DNA of 64,000 nucleotides, taken from Paenibacillus sp. J23TS9 (lineage in GTDB: Bacteria > Bacillota > Bacilli > Paenibacillales > Paenibacillaceae). Where the stretch lies: NCBI RefSeq assembly GCF_018403225.1, contig NZ_BOSG01000004.1, forward strand, positions 372,001 to 436,000. The letters run 5' to 3'. The first letter of the stretch is position 1, and each line of letters starts with the position of its first letter. Under the pieces are notes generated by a model. That model was not told where the DNA came from. It saw only the letters and a program-made list of their open reading frames with translations, and did no database searches. This document shows, piece after piece, positions 16,234 to 24,210 of this stretch. A program made the position numbers and the translations under genes.

Positions 16234-17124
16234 ATGCCACGTACCGTGAAAGGCACCATTACCATTGAAGGCCATGCCATTCCCATCACCAATCCAGATA
16301 AGCCGCTGTGGCCCGAAATGGGCATCACCAAGGCAATGTATCTGCAAAAGCTGGCTGCGCTCGCGCCTTATTTGCTGCGCTACTGCCAGAATCGGCTGCT
16401 CACAACCATCCGATATCCGCATGGGGTACCCGGTGAATTCTTTTATCAAAAAAATGCGCCCGAGCCGCTTCCGCCTTATGTCCATACGGCCGAGCAGGAA
16501 GGCATCCACTATATTGTGCTGAACGGTCTGCCTGAGCTGCTGTGGCTTGGCAATCTCGCAGCACTCGAGTTCCATCCATCCCTCCATTACGCCGGAAGCA
16601 CCTTGCCGTGTGAGTGGATGATCGATCTGGATCCCTCACGGGAAGTCGAGCCGCGTATTATGGAAGCCGCATCCATCGTCGGTAATGTGCTTCATTCGCT
16701 GGGGATTGACTCGGTTCCCAAAACATCGGGAGCTACAGGCGTGCAAATTATTGTTCCTATCCATGAGGGGATTACTTTCGATGAGCTTAGGGTCATTGGA
16801 CTTTTTGTAGGAAGGTTTGTCACTGAAAAGCATCCGGAGCTGTTCACGCTGGAGCGTCTAAAGAAAAACCGCGGCGACAGAATCTATTTTGATTACCTCC
16901 AGCATTATCAGGGTAAAACCCTTGCGGCACCGTACACCCCCCGGGCCAGACCCGGCGCTACAGTATCTACTCCGCTCCACTGGGAAGAGGTTCGGAGCAA
17001 TGTGTCACCGCTGGATTTTCACCTGTTGAATATCGAAGAACGGTTGCAAAAGACCGGCGATCTCATCGCATCCCTGCCGCCGCAGCCTGTGGAGAAGGTC
17101 ATCCGCCATTTGAACGCCAAATAA
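16234..17124 (+). CDS. Stand-alone LigD-type NHEJ polymerase (primase-polymerase domain)
   Basis: A 296-residue archaeo-eukaryotic primase-type polymerase as found in LigD, which fills or extends ends during Ku-dependent repair. ITNPDKPLWPEMGITK at the N-terminus and RYPHGVPGEFFYQKNAP are diagnostic. The catalytic metal-binding WMIDLDPS, the nucleotide-binding KTSGATGVQIIVPI and the APYTPRARPGATVSTPLHWEEV block are present. GGAGG lies 7 nt before the ATG. It is separated from the ligase gene by the sigma/anti-sigma relic on the opposite strand, so it probably has its own promoter or is read through. Confidence 0.93.
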   Translation: MPRTVKGTITIEGHAIPITNPDKPLWPEMGITKAMYLQKLAALAPYLLRYCQNRLLTTIRYPHGVPGEFFYQKNAPEPLPPYVHTAEQEGIHYIVLNGLPELLWLGNLAALEFHPSLHYAGSTLPCEWMIDLDPSREVEPRIMEAASIVGNVLHSLGIDSVPKTSGATGVQIIVPIHEGITFDELRVIGLFVGRFVTEKHPELFTLERLKKNRGDRIYFDYLQHYQGKTLAAPYTPRARPGATVSTPLHWEEVRSNVSPLDFHLLNIEERLQKTGDLIASLPPQPVEKVIRHLNAK

Positions 17125-17202
17125 CCCCGCTAAGCAGGGATCCTCCCAGGTCCATCCATGTACTTTGCGGGGACCCCGTAAATGTATACATTCTTATATG
17201 TC

Positions 17203-17237
17203 AAAAAGCCCGGAAGATGAATTCTTCCGGGCTTTTG
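17203..17237 (+). terminator. Rho-independent terminator after the LigD polymerase gene
   Basis: AAAAGCCCGGAAGA and TCTTCCGGGCTTTT form a near-perfect stem with a short loop and a T-run. It may also work in the reverse direction. Confidence 0.9.
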
Positions 17238-17283
17238 TTACTCCCCCCTGCTCAATAAGAAGTTGGCTTTTGATTGATGCCTA

Positions 17284-17418
17284 GGGAGCGGAGGAGCCGA
17301 ATTGTTCTGAAGAAGCGCAGCGTTCGCCTTTGTCAGCGGATTTCTACATTTGCAACTACTTCATTCAAGAAATCCGGGGACAACAGCGACCGGAAGAATG
17401 ATCCGCACCGCAGCGGTT
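17284..17418 (-). repeat. Dispersed non-coding repeat, copy A
   Basis: Read on the minus strand this stretch aligns with 58801-58973 on the plus strand. The first block (starting ACCGCT, containing CGGATC, TTCTTCCG and TCGCTGTTGTC, ending ATTTCTTGA) has 47 of 54 identical columns by my hand alignment. A middle block shares TAGARATYCG and GACAAAG. An end block shares CGCTTCTTCAGA and CCTCCGCT. No protein is encoded in either. This copy lies between the LigD polymerase gene and yitT. The remainder of the 17238-17461 gap shows nothing I can name. Confidence 0.75.
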
Positions 17419-17461
17419 TCGCACGCGCCGGTCAACAGCTAACCTTTTGATGAGCCCACAG

Positions 17462-18385
17462 CTAATGAATATCCTTTTTCTTAAACCTGCCACCCTTAAC
17501 GTCATGGATATTACCAACCGCAAGAAACGCGTCCGGGTCCCAGTCACCGACGATCGACTTCAGTTTTGCTTCTTCAAGGCGGGTGATGACAACGAAAATT
17601 ACTTTTTTGCTGTCACCTGAGTAGGCACCCTCACCCTCCAGATAAGTCACGCCGCGTCCAAGACGCTGGGTCAGAGCATCACCAATCTCTTTGTATTTGT
17701 CACTGATGATCCATACAGATTTGGATTGGTCGATACCTTCGTTGGTGATATCAATCACTTTAAAAGCGATGAAATAGGCGATGAGTGAATACATGGCATT
17801 ATTCCAGCCGAACACAAAGCCCGCACTGGTGAGAATGAACACGTTGATGAACATGATGATCTCGCCAACGGAAAAAGGGGTTTTCTTATTGATCAGAATC
17901 GCGACGATTTCACTACCGTCTGTAGATCCCCCTGCACGAATAACCAGGCCTACGCCTGCTCCAAGAATCACACCACCGAAAATGGCGGCAAGGAGCGGAT
18001 CAAAGGTAATGGGTTTTACAGGCTCAAGCAGTGCCGTTCCTACGGACATGACAATTACGGCTCCGAGAGTTGAGAATGCAAAGGTTTTACCAATTTGCTT
18101 ATAACCGAGAAACAGAAAAGGAATATTGAGTAAGGTCAGAAAAATACCAAGCGGCAAATGAAAGAGGTGGGCTAACATAATGGAGATACCGGTAATTCCG
18201 CCATCGATAATACTGTTGTTCACCAGAAAAATTTCCAGTGCGACAGCGACCATACTCGCTCCGATCAGCATGGCGATGATGCGCGATAAAATCCTAAGCT
18301 TAGAAGTCGGTGCGTTAAGCGGTTGCTGCTGTCCATGCGGAAGTTTGGCCCTATCCGCAGTTTGGGCATTAGAAGATCCAGCCAT
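17462..18385 (-). CDS. YitT family membrane protein (DUF2179)
   Basis: A 307-residue membrane protein of the YitT/YpjC/YqfU family. A hydrophilic N-terminus of about 30 residues is followed by five to six hydrophobic segments between residues ~35 and 200 (including GAVIVMSVGTALLEP and VILGAGVGLVIRAGGSTDGSEI). A cytosolic DUF2179 domain ends in DPDAFLAVGNIHDVKGG. The RAGGSTDGSEI motif is highly characteristic. ATG at 18385 is chosen because GGGGGAA precedes it; an open frame extends a further 31 codons upstream without a ribosome binding site. The molecular function of the family is unknown. It diverges from ynfA. Confidence 0.85.
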   Translation of the reverse strand: MAGSSNAQTADRAKLPHGQQQPLNAPTSKLRILSRIIAMLIGASMVAVALEIFLVNNSIIDGGITGISIMLAHLFHLPLGIFLTLLNIPFLFLGYKQIGKTFAFSTLGAVIVMSVGTALLEPVKPITFDPLLAAIFGGVILGAGVGLVIRAGGSTDGSEIVAILINKKTPFSVGEIIMFINVFILTSAGFVFGWNNAMYSLIAYFIAFKVIDITNEGIDQSKSVWIISDKYKEIGDALTQRLGRGVTYLEGEGAYSGDSKKVIFVVITRLEEAKLKSIVGDWDPDAFLAVGNIHDVKGGRFKKKDIH

Positions 18386-18556
18386 CGAATTCCCCCGATT
18401 CTTATCAATTTGGTGTGAATATAAACACGAAAGCGCCATGAGAGGAAAGAGAAGCACTAATAAATGATCCTCCATCAAGTCTTTTCGTGATAAATGTTCT
18501 TTATTATTATATCATAGTTTCTGTCTGAGTATTAATGGGATGGGAGATATTCTATC

Positions 18557-18880
18557 ATGAGATCATTATTTTTATTTTTAGCTGCCGGTCTGGCAGAGAT
18601 TGGCGGAGGTTACCTGGTATGGCTTTGGATTAAGGAGTCCAGACCTTGGTGGTATGGATTGGTTGGCGCTTTGGTGCTGATTTTGTACGGTATTATCCCC
18701 ACACTGCAGCATTTCCCCTCTTTCGGGCGCGTTTATGCCGCGTACGGTGGTGTCTTCATTGTACTTGCCCTCCTATGGGGATGGGGGATCGACAAAAACA
18801 CCCCGGACCTGTACGACTGGATCGGGGCTGCATTTTGCCTGGTAGGCGTTTCTATCATCCTGTGGGCTCCCCGCTCCTGA
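18557..18880 (+). CDS. ynfA: UPF0060 (YnfA) family small membrane protein
   Basis: A 107-residue, four-helix membrane protein. LAAGLAEIGGGYLVWLW, GIIPTLQ, RVYAAYGGVFI and LWGWGIDKNTPDLYDWIGA are all diagnostic of UPF0060. The family resembles the small multidrug resistance transporters in size and topology, but its substrate is not established here. A GGGAG sequence lies about 10 nt before the ATG. Confidence 0.9.
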   Translation: MRSLFLFLAAGLAEIGGGYLVWLWIKESRPWWYGLVGALVLILYGIIPTLQHFPSFGRVYAAYGGVFIVLALLWGWGIDKNTPDLYDWIGAAFCLVGVSIILWAPRS

Positions 18881-18908
18881 AGGAGAAGGAATAGGAAACG
18901 GAACGAAA

Positions 18909-20339
18909 CTACAGGAGTGGAGATAACATGCGGCAGAGCATTTCTGCTTTTTTATGTAAAAATGCCCGCTCCTGAAATTCCTTCTTCATTATTTCATGAC
19001 TGACCCGCATATCCTCCTCAAAGTCCGCAGTGAGCCGGTCGATTGCTGACTGTTCGAATAACACGGCGGTAAGCTCGAAATTACAAAAAAAGCTGCGCAT
19101 ATCCATATTAGCGGTACCCACCGAAGCCAGCATATCATCCACGATCATCACCTTTGCATGAATGAAGCCCTTCTGGTATTGGTAGAACCGGACTCCGGCC
19201 AGCAGCAGCTCCTCCACATAGGACAGCGAAGCCAGGTGGACCAGCCTTGAGTCCGATCTCCACGGAATGATAATTCGCACATCCACTCCGCTGACAGCAG
19301 CTGTCTTCAGTCCCTCATAAATGCTCGGATCCGGAATAAAGTAAGGCGAAGTGATCCAGATTCTTTTTTTCGCAACGGAAATGGCTGAGAAGCATAGCTC
19401 CTGAATCGCATTCCAGTTCTGATCGGGACCGCTGCTGACAATCTGAATCTGTTCGCCCGCTTCGCATTCATGCTCGGGAAAGAGCGCAGGATCGACGATC
19501 TTTTCCCCTGAAGCCAGCTGCCAGTCATTCAAAAACACGTTTTGTAGAAAATAGACGGCATCCCCTTCGATCTTCATATGCGTGTCTCTCCAGTAACCCA
19601 TTTTAGGATATTGCCCCAGGTAATCATCCCCGACGTTCATCCCGCCCACGAATCCCGTCGTTCCGTCCACCACAATGATCTTCCGGTGGTTCCGGTAATT
19701 GATGCGCCGGTCGATAAAGGCCAGCAGTGGCGGGAGGAAAAAATGAAACTCCACTCCTGCCTCCTTAAGTTTGTTCACAAACTCCCGCTTCAATTTGTAA
19801 CTGCCCAGTCCATCGCACATGAAACGGACTTTGACGCCTTCCTTCGCCTTGCGGATCATGATCTCCTGAAATTGGGTCCCAATGACATCATGCCGGAAAA
19901 TATAAAACTCGATATGTATATGCTCTTTCGCCGCTTCCATTGCCTTCAGCATGGCACCAAACGCTTCTTCCCCATCCGTCAGCACCCTACTGGTATTACA
20001 GCCTGTGATCGGGCTTTCCGATAGTCGTGACAGCAGATTGAACAGACGCTCCTGATGCTCGAATTCGGGATTATGCATCTCTTCTATTTTCTTGACCGTC
20101 ACCGCCTGGCTCCACAGTATGGAACGCATTTGGCGGAACAGCCGCGAGCCCCGGGTACGTACCCTCCTGCGCGCCTTATAATCCTGAGCTACAAAATAGT
20201 AGACGACAAAACCGATAATCGGGCAGCAGAAAAGAATAAACATCCATGCAACCGTTTTGGAAGGATTATGGAACTCGAACAGCAAAATGGTAGCGATCTG
20301 AAAAATAAAAATAATTAGTGCGAACAGCAGCCACACCAT
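18909..20339 (-). CDS. cls: Cardiolipin synthase
   Basis: A 476-residue phospholipase-D-superfamily cardiolipin synthase that condenses two phosphatidylglycerols at the membrane. Two N-terminal hydrophobic helices (residues 1-20 and ~30-50) match the family topology. The two HKD catalytic motifs are HRKIIVVDGTTGFVGG (middle) and HAKVMIVDDMLASVGTAN (C-terminal half). AAGGAGG lies 7 nt before the ATG. It is a single gene, divergent from the M23 peptidase gene. Confidence 0.93.
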   Translation of the reverse strand: MVWLLFALIIFIFQIATILLFEFHNPSKTVAWMFILFCCPIIGFVVYYFVAQDYKARRRVRTRGSRLFRQMRSILWSQAVTVKKIEEMHNPEFEHQERLFNLLSRLSESPITGCNTSRVLTDGEEAFGAMLKAMEAAKEHIHIEFYIFRHDVIGTQFQEIMIRKAKEGVKVRFMCDGLGSYKLKREFVNKLKEAGVEFHFFLPPLLAFIDRRINYRNHRKIIVVDGTTGFVGGMNVGDDYLGQYPKMGYWRDTHMKIEGDAVYFLQNVFLNDWQLASGEKIVDPALFPEHECEAGEQIQIVSSGPDQNWNAIQELCFSAISVAKKRIWITSPYFIPDPSIYEGLKTAAVSGVDVRIIIPWRSDSRLVHLASLSYVEELLLAGVRFYQYQKGFIHAKVMIVDDMLASVGTANMDMRSFFCNFELTAVLFEQSAIDRLTADFEEDMRVSHEIMKKEFQERAFLHKKAEMLCRMLSPLL

Positions 20340-20543
20340 AGGGCAGCCTCCTTACCGGAAAAATATCGCCGATCGGTTATTTATCCATCATTCACCAAAC
20401 CAAGCCTTCTTTATTCAATACTTACCCTCAAGAGCGCCCGGCAGACGCAAACGTAAAATGGTAACATTTTAGACATGTTCCGAGCGTTCGTCGAATACAT
20501 AGATTATAAGACAAGTATAACGACGCTACAGAAAGGAGCTGCC

Positions 20544-21554
20544 ATGAAAAGTGCAACCGCGAATCGACGTATGACACTTCTGGTCATGCGGGATGCCCAG
20601 CATTCGGTGAAGCAGATTCATCTGTCCAAACCATTGATGTTGGCTGTACCCGCAGCCGCGGTCCTCTCGCTGTCCGGTCTCGTTCTTGCCATGCAGGCCC
20701 ATTCCTCCCAGGTGATTACCCAGCTGGAGCAGAAGGTTAACCTGGAAAACGTGAAGAACCTTCAGCTTCAAGGCTCGGTCAACAGCCGCGAGCAATCTAT
20801 CGAGCGACTGCAAAATGAAATTATTAAGCTTTCGTCCCAGGCCAAGGATATGCAACTAAAAATGGAGCATGTGGATGAGCTCGAGCAGCAGCTGCAGCAG
20901 TTTATCGACAAACACAGCACAAGCATGTCCACGGATGATTCCGCTGTTAAAGCGTCTTCCCTGTCCTGGGATGCTTCAGAGCATGTCGGGGGCGAGTTCA
21001 TTGCCGTGCATGAGAATGAAATGCTGGATCTGGCCCAGGAGACGAAAGACGACTTTCAGGAAATGCAGGAGCTGCTGAAAGCAATGGAAAGCCAGGTCCC
21101 CCACACGCTGAAAAAAGCCCAGGAAACCCAGACGCAGATATCAGGTAACCCCACGTTATGGCCTACCTCATCCCAAGTGCTGACATCAAGCTTCGGCTAC
21201 CGGACTGATCCTTTTACAGGTAAAGCCGCCTTCCATGCAGGTATTGATATTGCCGGCGAGAACGGTGGTCCTGTCTATGCGGCAGGTGCCGGCAAAGTGG
21301 TCACAGCGGATGAAAGCGGCGCACGCGGCCGCTATATCATTATCGAGCATCCGAATGGGCTGCAAACCTGGTATATGCATCTCAGTAAAATTCAAGTGGA
21401 TGTGGGCGAATCGGTAGATAAAGGCGAGCAGATCGCCCTCCTCGGCTCGACCGGCCGCAGTACCGGTCCGCATCTTCATTTTCAGGTGGTCAAGAATGAT
21501 AAGCCTATTAATCCACTCCCGTATATCCGTCCGGAAAAATCCGAATTGAATTAA
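20544..21554 (+). CDS. M23 family metallopeptidase with coiled coil (membrane-anchored LytM-type)
   Basis: A 336-residue peptidoglycan endopeptidase. One transmembrane helix lies near residues 32-50 (MLAVPAAAVLSLSGLVLAM), followed by a coiled coil to about residue 115 and a C-terminal LytM/M23 domain. The zinc ligands are in FHAGIDIAG and HLHFQV, with the catalytic-site YMHLSK. ATG at 20544 is preceded by AAGGAG; a longer open frame from 20475 has no ribosome binding site. The bactofilin gene starts 9 nt downstream, and such pairs often act together in cell-shape control. Confidence 0.9.
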   Translation: MKSATANRRMTLLVMRDAQHSVKQIHLSKPLMLAVPAAAVLSLSGLVLAMQAHSSQVITQLEQKVNLENVKNLQLQGSVNSREQSIERLQNEIIKLSSQAKDMQLKMEHVDELEQQLQQFIDKHSTSMSTDDSAVKASSLSWDASEHVGGEFIAVHENEMLDLAQETKDDFQEMQELLKAMESQVPHTLKKAQETQTQISGNPTLWPTSSQVLTSSFGYRTDPFTGKAAFHAGIDIAGENGGPVYAAGAGKVVTADESGARGRYIIIEHPNGLQTWYMHLSKIQVDVGESVDKGEQIALLGSTGRSTGPHLHFQVVKNDKPINPLPYIRPEKSELN

Positions 21555-21563
21555 GGAGGTCCT

Positions 21564-21986
21564 ATGTTGAGCAGATCCAAAGCATCCAAAAATGCGTTTA
21601 TGCCTACCGATTCCCTAATCGGAAGAGGAACCGAGGTTGAAGGAGCTCTCGCCTGTGAGGCTAATGTGCGTATTGAGGGCAAATTCAACGGAGTCATTGA
21701 AAGCCGCGCCTGCGTCACGATCGGGGAGCATGCTGTTGCCCGCTCCGATATCAGCGCCAGGGAAGTCGTTATTGCAGGAAAAGTCTATGGAGATGTGCAG
21801 GCGGAAGGCAAGCTGACGATCACCCCGACCGGCCAGATGTTCGGAGACGTGCTCGCCGCCTCTTCCCTCGTGATTGCCGAGGGTGGTATTCTCAATGGTT
21901 CCAGCAAAATGGAGCCGAAGAAGGATGAACAAGCGGAAGCATTGCCGGCTGTTGATGTGCATCTTTTGGAAACGGAAGCAGGCTGA
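21564..21986 (+). CDS. Bactofilin (polymer-forming cytoskeletal protein)
   Basis: A 140-residue bactofilin with a beta-helix core of short hydrophobic repeats (LIGRGTEVEGAL, VRIEGKFNGVI, VVIAGKVYGDVQ, LTITPTGQMFGDV) flanked by short unstructured tails. Bactofilins self-assemble without nucleotide on the inner face of the membrane and localise wall enzymes. AAGGAGG precedes the ATG. Coupling to the M23 peptidase gene 9 nt upstream supports a joint role in peptidoglycan remodelling. Confidence 0.92.
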   Translation: MLSRSKASKNAFMPTDSLIGRGTEVEGALACEANVRIEGKFNGVIESRACVTIGEHAVARSDISAREVVIAGKVYGDVQAEGKLTITPTGQMFGDVLAASSLVIAEGGILNGSSKMEPKKDEQAEALPAVDVHLLETEAG

Positions 21987-22026
21987 CCATTTTGCCCCAT
22001 GCTGCCGGGAACTTTATTTTGCATAG

Positions 22027-22090
22027 AAAAAAGCCCGCCGCAGCGGGGTGTGCAGAATCAAACACACTCCGTTCCACGGTGGGCTTTTTT
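22027..22090. terminator. Bidirectional rho-independent terminator
   Basis: AAAAAAGCCCGCCG pairs with CGGTGGGCTTTTTT around an inner GTGTG/CACAC stem. It lies between the convergent bactofilin and ABC permease genes. Confidence 0.92.
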
Positions 22091-22105
22091 GGAACCATCA
22101 GCGTC

Positions 22106-22897
22106 TTATGCAGCGACATCCCTTTTCTTGAAGACATACCAGGAGATCGCCATAAAAACGATATAGTACACAGCAAGCACAGCAAGTGAGAAGCCCAGCG
22201 TAATTCCTCCTGGTCCCACATCCGACTGCAGATAACTCGTGAGGTCCATATGCGTAAAAATCAAGTACTTGGCCCATGTATAACGCTCAGGACTGAACAG
22301 AGTCATAAAAATCCCTTTGGTAAACATGATGAACAGCGCAAGTCCGATCGCGAGGCCTCCGGCACGAAATACCGTTGACAGCATAAAGGCAATCGCGACC
22401 GTAATAAACAAATTGACATAGTCGCATAGAATATATTGAAGCGTGAAGACAAGTCCGCTTTTCCCTGACGTGAACATATTGCTATCCACGCTGCCGGAGA
22501 ATAAGAGACTGGAAACCAGAAGCGAGACCCCTGTAAGCAGTAATGTGCAGAGCAGACTGAACAGGATAACCGATATATATTTGGACAGCAGAATTTTGGA
22601 ACGACTCCACGGTCTGATCAGAAGCAGCTTGATGGTTCCCCAGGAAAATTCGCCTGCCACGGAATCGGCTGCAATAATCACCGAAAAGATCGTACACAGG
22701 AAAAACGTAAAGGTTGAGCTGAGGATTACGCTGTCCCAAATAGAGGTTGCCCCTTCAGAGTCCACCATCGAAAACAGCAACGGAATCACCAGATTAACGA
22801 CGACGAGAATCCCAAGCATCACCCAAGTCCGGACGCGCCGGTAGATTTTCATATTTTCATTTTGTACGAGACTGAAAAAATTACCCAATTTGGTCAC
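22106..22897 (-). CDS. ABC-2 type transporter permease
   Basis: A 263-residue membrane protein with six hydrophobic segments, of the ABC-2 exporter permease type. WGTIKLLLIRPWSRSKILLSKYISVILF is typical of the family. It partners the ATPase encoded directly upstream, whose stop overlaps its start by 17 nt. The substrate is unknown; similar pairs export lipids, lantibiotics or bacitracin-like peptides. Confidence 0.87.
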   Translation of the reverse strand: MTKLGNFFSLVQNENMKIYRRVRTWVMLGILVVVNLVIPLLFSMVDSEGATSIWDSVILSSTFTFFLCTIFSVIIAADSVAGEFSWGTIKLLLIRPWSRSKILLSKYISVILFSLLCTLLLTGVSLLVSSLLFSGSVDSNMFTSGKSGLVFTLQYILCDYVNLFITVAIAFMLSTVFRAGGLAIGLALFIMFTKGIFMTLFSPERYTWAKYLIFTHMDLTSYLQSDVGPGGITLGFSLAVLAVYYIVFMAISWYVFKKRDVAA

Positions 22898-23795
22898 CCC
22901 CCGTCATTTCCAGGAACTGTTCTTCCAGTGAACGGGTAACGGTATGTATGCCATACACCTTGATTCCTGCCTGCACCAGTCTGGCATTTATCTCGGCGAT
23001 CTCGTCCCGGGTAAGCTTTAAGGTGATCATGCTGCCTTGGATGCCAGCGCCTTCAAGGATCGAGAGCGCCTTATTGGGCTCATCCACGAGGAACCCTGTT
23101 TCTATCGCTGCCGATTGACCATCCACACTGCGGTCTTTGAGCGAGCGCACATCAATCAGTCGGCCATTTTGTATAATCGCCACACTGTCGCACATCAGTT
23201 CCATTTCGGACAGCAAGTGGCTGGAGACGAAAACGGTAGTCCCTTCTTCATGGCATAAAAGGCGCAGATAATCGCGAAGCTCCCTGATCCCTTGCGGATC
23301 CAGTCCATTCGTAGGCTCGTCCAGAATTAGCAGCTTCGGCCGGTGAAGAATGGCCTGGGCTACCCCCAAACGCTGTCTCATCCCAAGTGAGTAGGTCTTC
23401 ACCTTGTCGTGAATCCGGTTATTCAGTCCTACAAGTCCGACCACTTCTTGAATTCTGGCCTCAGTAATGCCGGTCATCATGCGGGCAAAATGGCGCAAAT
23501 TCTGATATCCTGTCAAAAACTTGTACATCTCCGGATTTTCGACAATGGCCCCGACATTGGAAACCGCCGCCTCGAAATGCTCCTTAATGCTGTATCCGCA
23601 AATTTTGATATCTCCCTGACTGATTGAGGTCAAACCGACCATCATCCGAATCGTCGTTGTTTTCCCGGCACCGTTGGGTCCAAGGAATCCAAATACCTGT
23701 CCGGGCGGAATGTCGAGCGTAACATCTTCTACCAATGTCTTGGAAGAGACCTTCTTCGTCACACCCTCCAGCCGAACCACTGGTTCATGCTGCAT
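22881..23795 (-). CDS. ABC transporter ATP-binding protein (BcrA/CcmA type)
   Basis: A 304-residue ABC ATPase with a C-terminal extension of about 80 residues typical of the bacitracin-exporter group. Walker A is GPNGAGKTT (residues ~39-47), the signature is the degenerate YSLGMRQRLG, and Walker B is LLILDEPTNGLDP. AAGGAG precedes the ATG. It forms an exporter with the overlapping permease gene. Confidence 0.9.
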   Translation of the reverse strand: MQHEPVVRLEGVTKKVSSKTLVEDVTLDIPPGQVFGFLGPNGAGKTTTIRMMVGLTSISQGDIKICGYSIKEHFEAAVSNVGAIVENPEMYKFLTGYQNLRHFARMMTGITEARIQEVVGLVGLNNRIHDKVKTYSLGMRQRLGVAQAILHRPKLLILDEPTNGLDPQGIRELRDYLRLLCHEEGTTVFVSSHLLSEMELMCDSVAIIQNGRLIDVRSLKDRSVDGQSAAIETGFLVDEPNKALSILEGAGIQGSMITLKLTRDEIAEINARLVQAGIKVYGIHTVTRSLEEQFLEMTGGDQIG

Positions 23796-23818
23796 TCACT
23801 TCACTCCTTTTCGCTTGG

Positions 23819-24031
23819 TTATCGCCTCATTGTATCATATCCTTTTGGCATATGCTCCATATACTGGAATCTCGTCTCTTTTTCCCCCTGCGTATAACAA
23901 TTTTTACAATATCCCAAAGGAACAATGGTACGATAATATCCCGTCCGGAAAATAACCATTGTATCCGACACAGGCACCTTTCTCTCACAGCACAAGCAAT
24001 AGACATACTGCTGATCGTTCATCAGAACCAA
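23819..24031 (-). CDS. Small CxxC zinc-ribbon-like protein
   Basis: A 70-residue protein with two CxxC pairs (CLCC and CKNC) separated by 27 residues, which would make a zinc ribbon. No hydrophobic segment is present. The TTG at 24031 lies 6 nt after AGGAG; an ATG three codons later (24022) is the alternative. It is 23 nt upstream of the ABC ATPase gene and may be co-transcribed with it. A GATAC-N5-GTAAC site identical in form to those before the XRE gene lies 55 nt upstream. Function unknown. Confidence 0.65.
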   Translation of the reverse strand: MVLMNDQQYVYCLCCERKVPVSDTMVIFRTGYYRTIVPLGYCKNCYTQGEKETRFQYMEHMPKGYDTMRR

Positions 24032-24085
24032 CTTCCTCTCCTTTGGTATGAAACAAACGCAAAGTGTATCATTCAGCTTATAAAA

Positions 24086-24100
24086 GTTACGATTTGTATC
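24086..24100 (-). promoter_or_regulatory. Operator-like 15-mer matching the XRE-gene operator family
   Basis: On the minus strand this reads GATAC, five bases, GTAAC, the same pattern as the sites at 26711-26725, 26745-26759 and 26796-26810. It lies upstream of the zinc-ribbon gene and its downstream ABC exporter genes, in the right place to control them. Confidence 0.55.
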
Positions 24101-24152
24101 ATTAACAGAAATCTACAACAATCATGGATTGATGTCAAGATATTCTGTACGA

Positions 24153-24200
24153 AAAACCCTGAACCTCCATGGATTGGTCGTCCAGGACGGTTCAGGGTTT
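24153..24200 (-). terminator. Rho-independent terminator downstream of the LCP gene
   Basis: AAACCCTGAACC and GGTTCAGGGTTT form a 12-bp stem, followed by T residues on the minus strand and by a T-run (after GAC) on the plus strand. Confidence 0.85.
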
Positions 24201-24210
24201 GACTTTTTTT

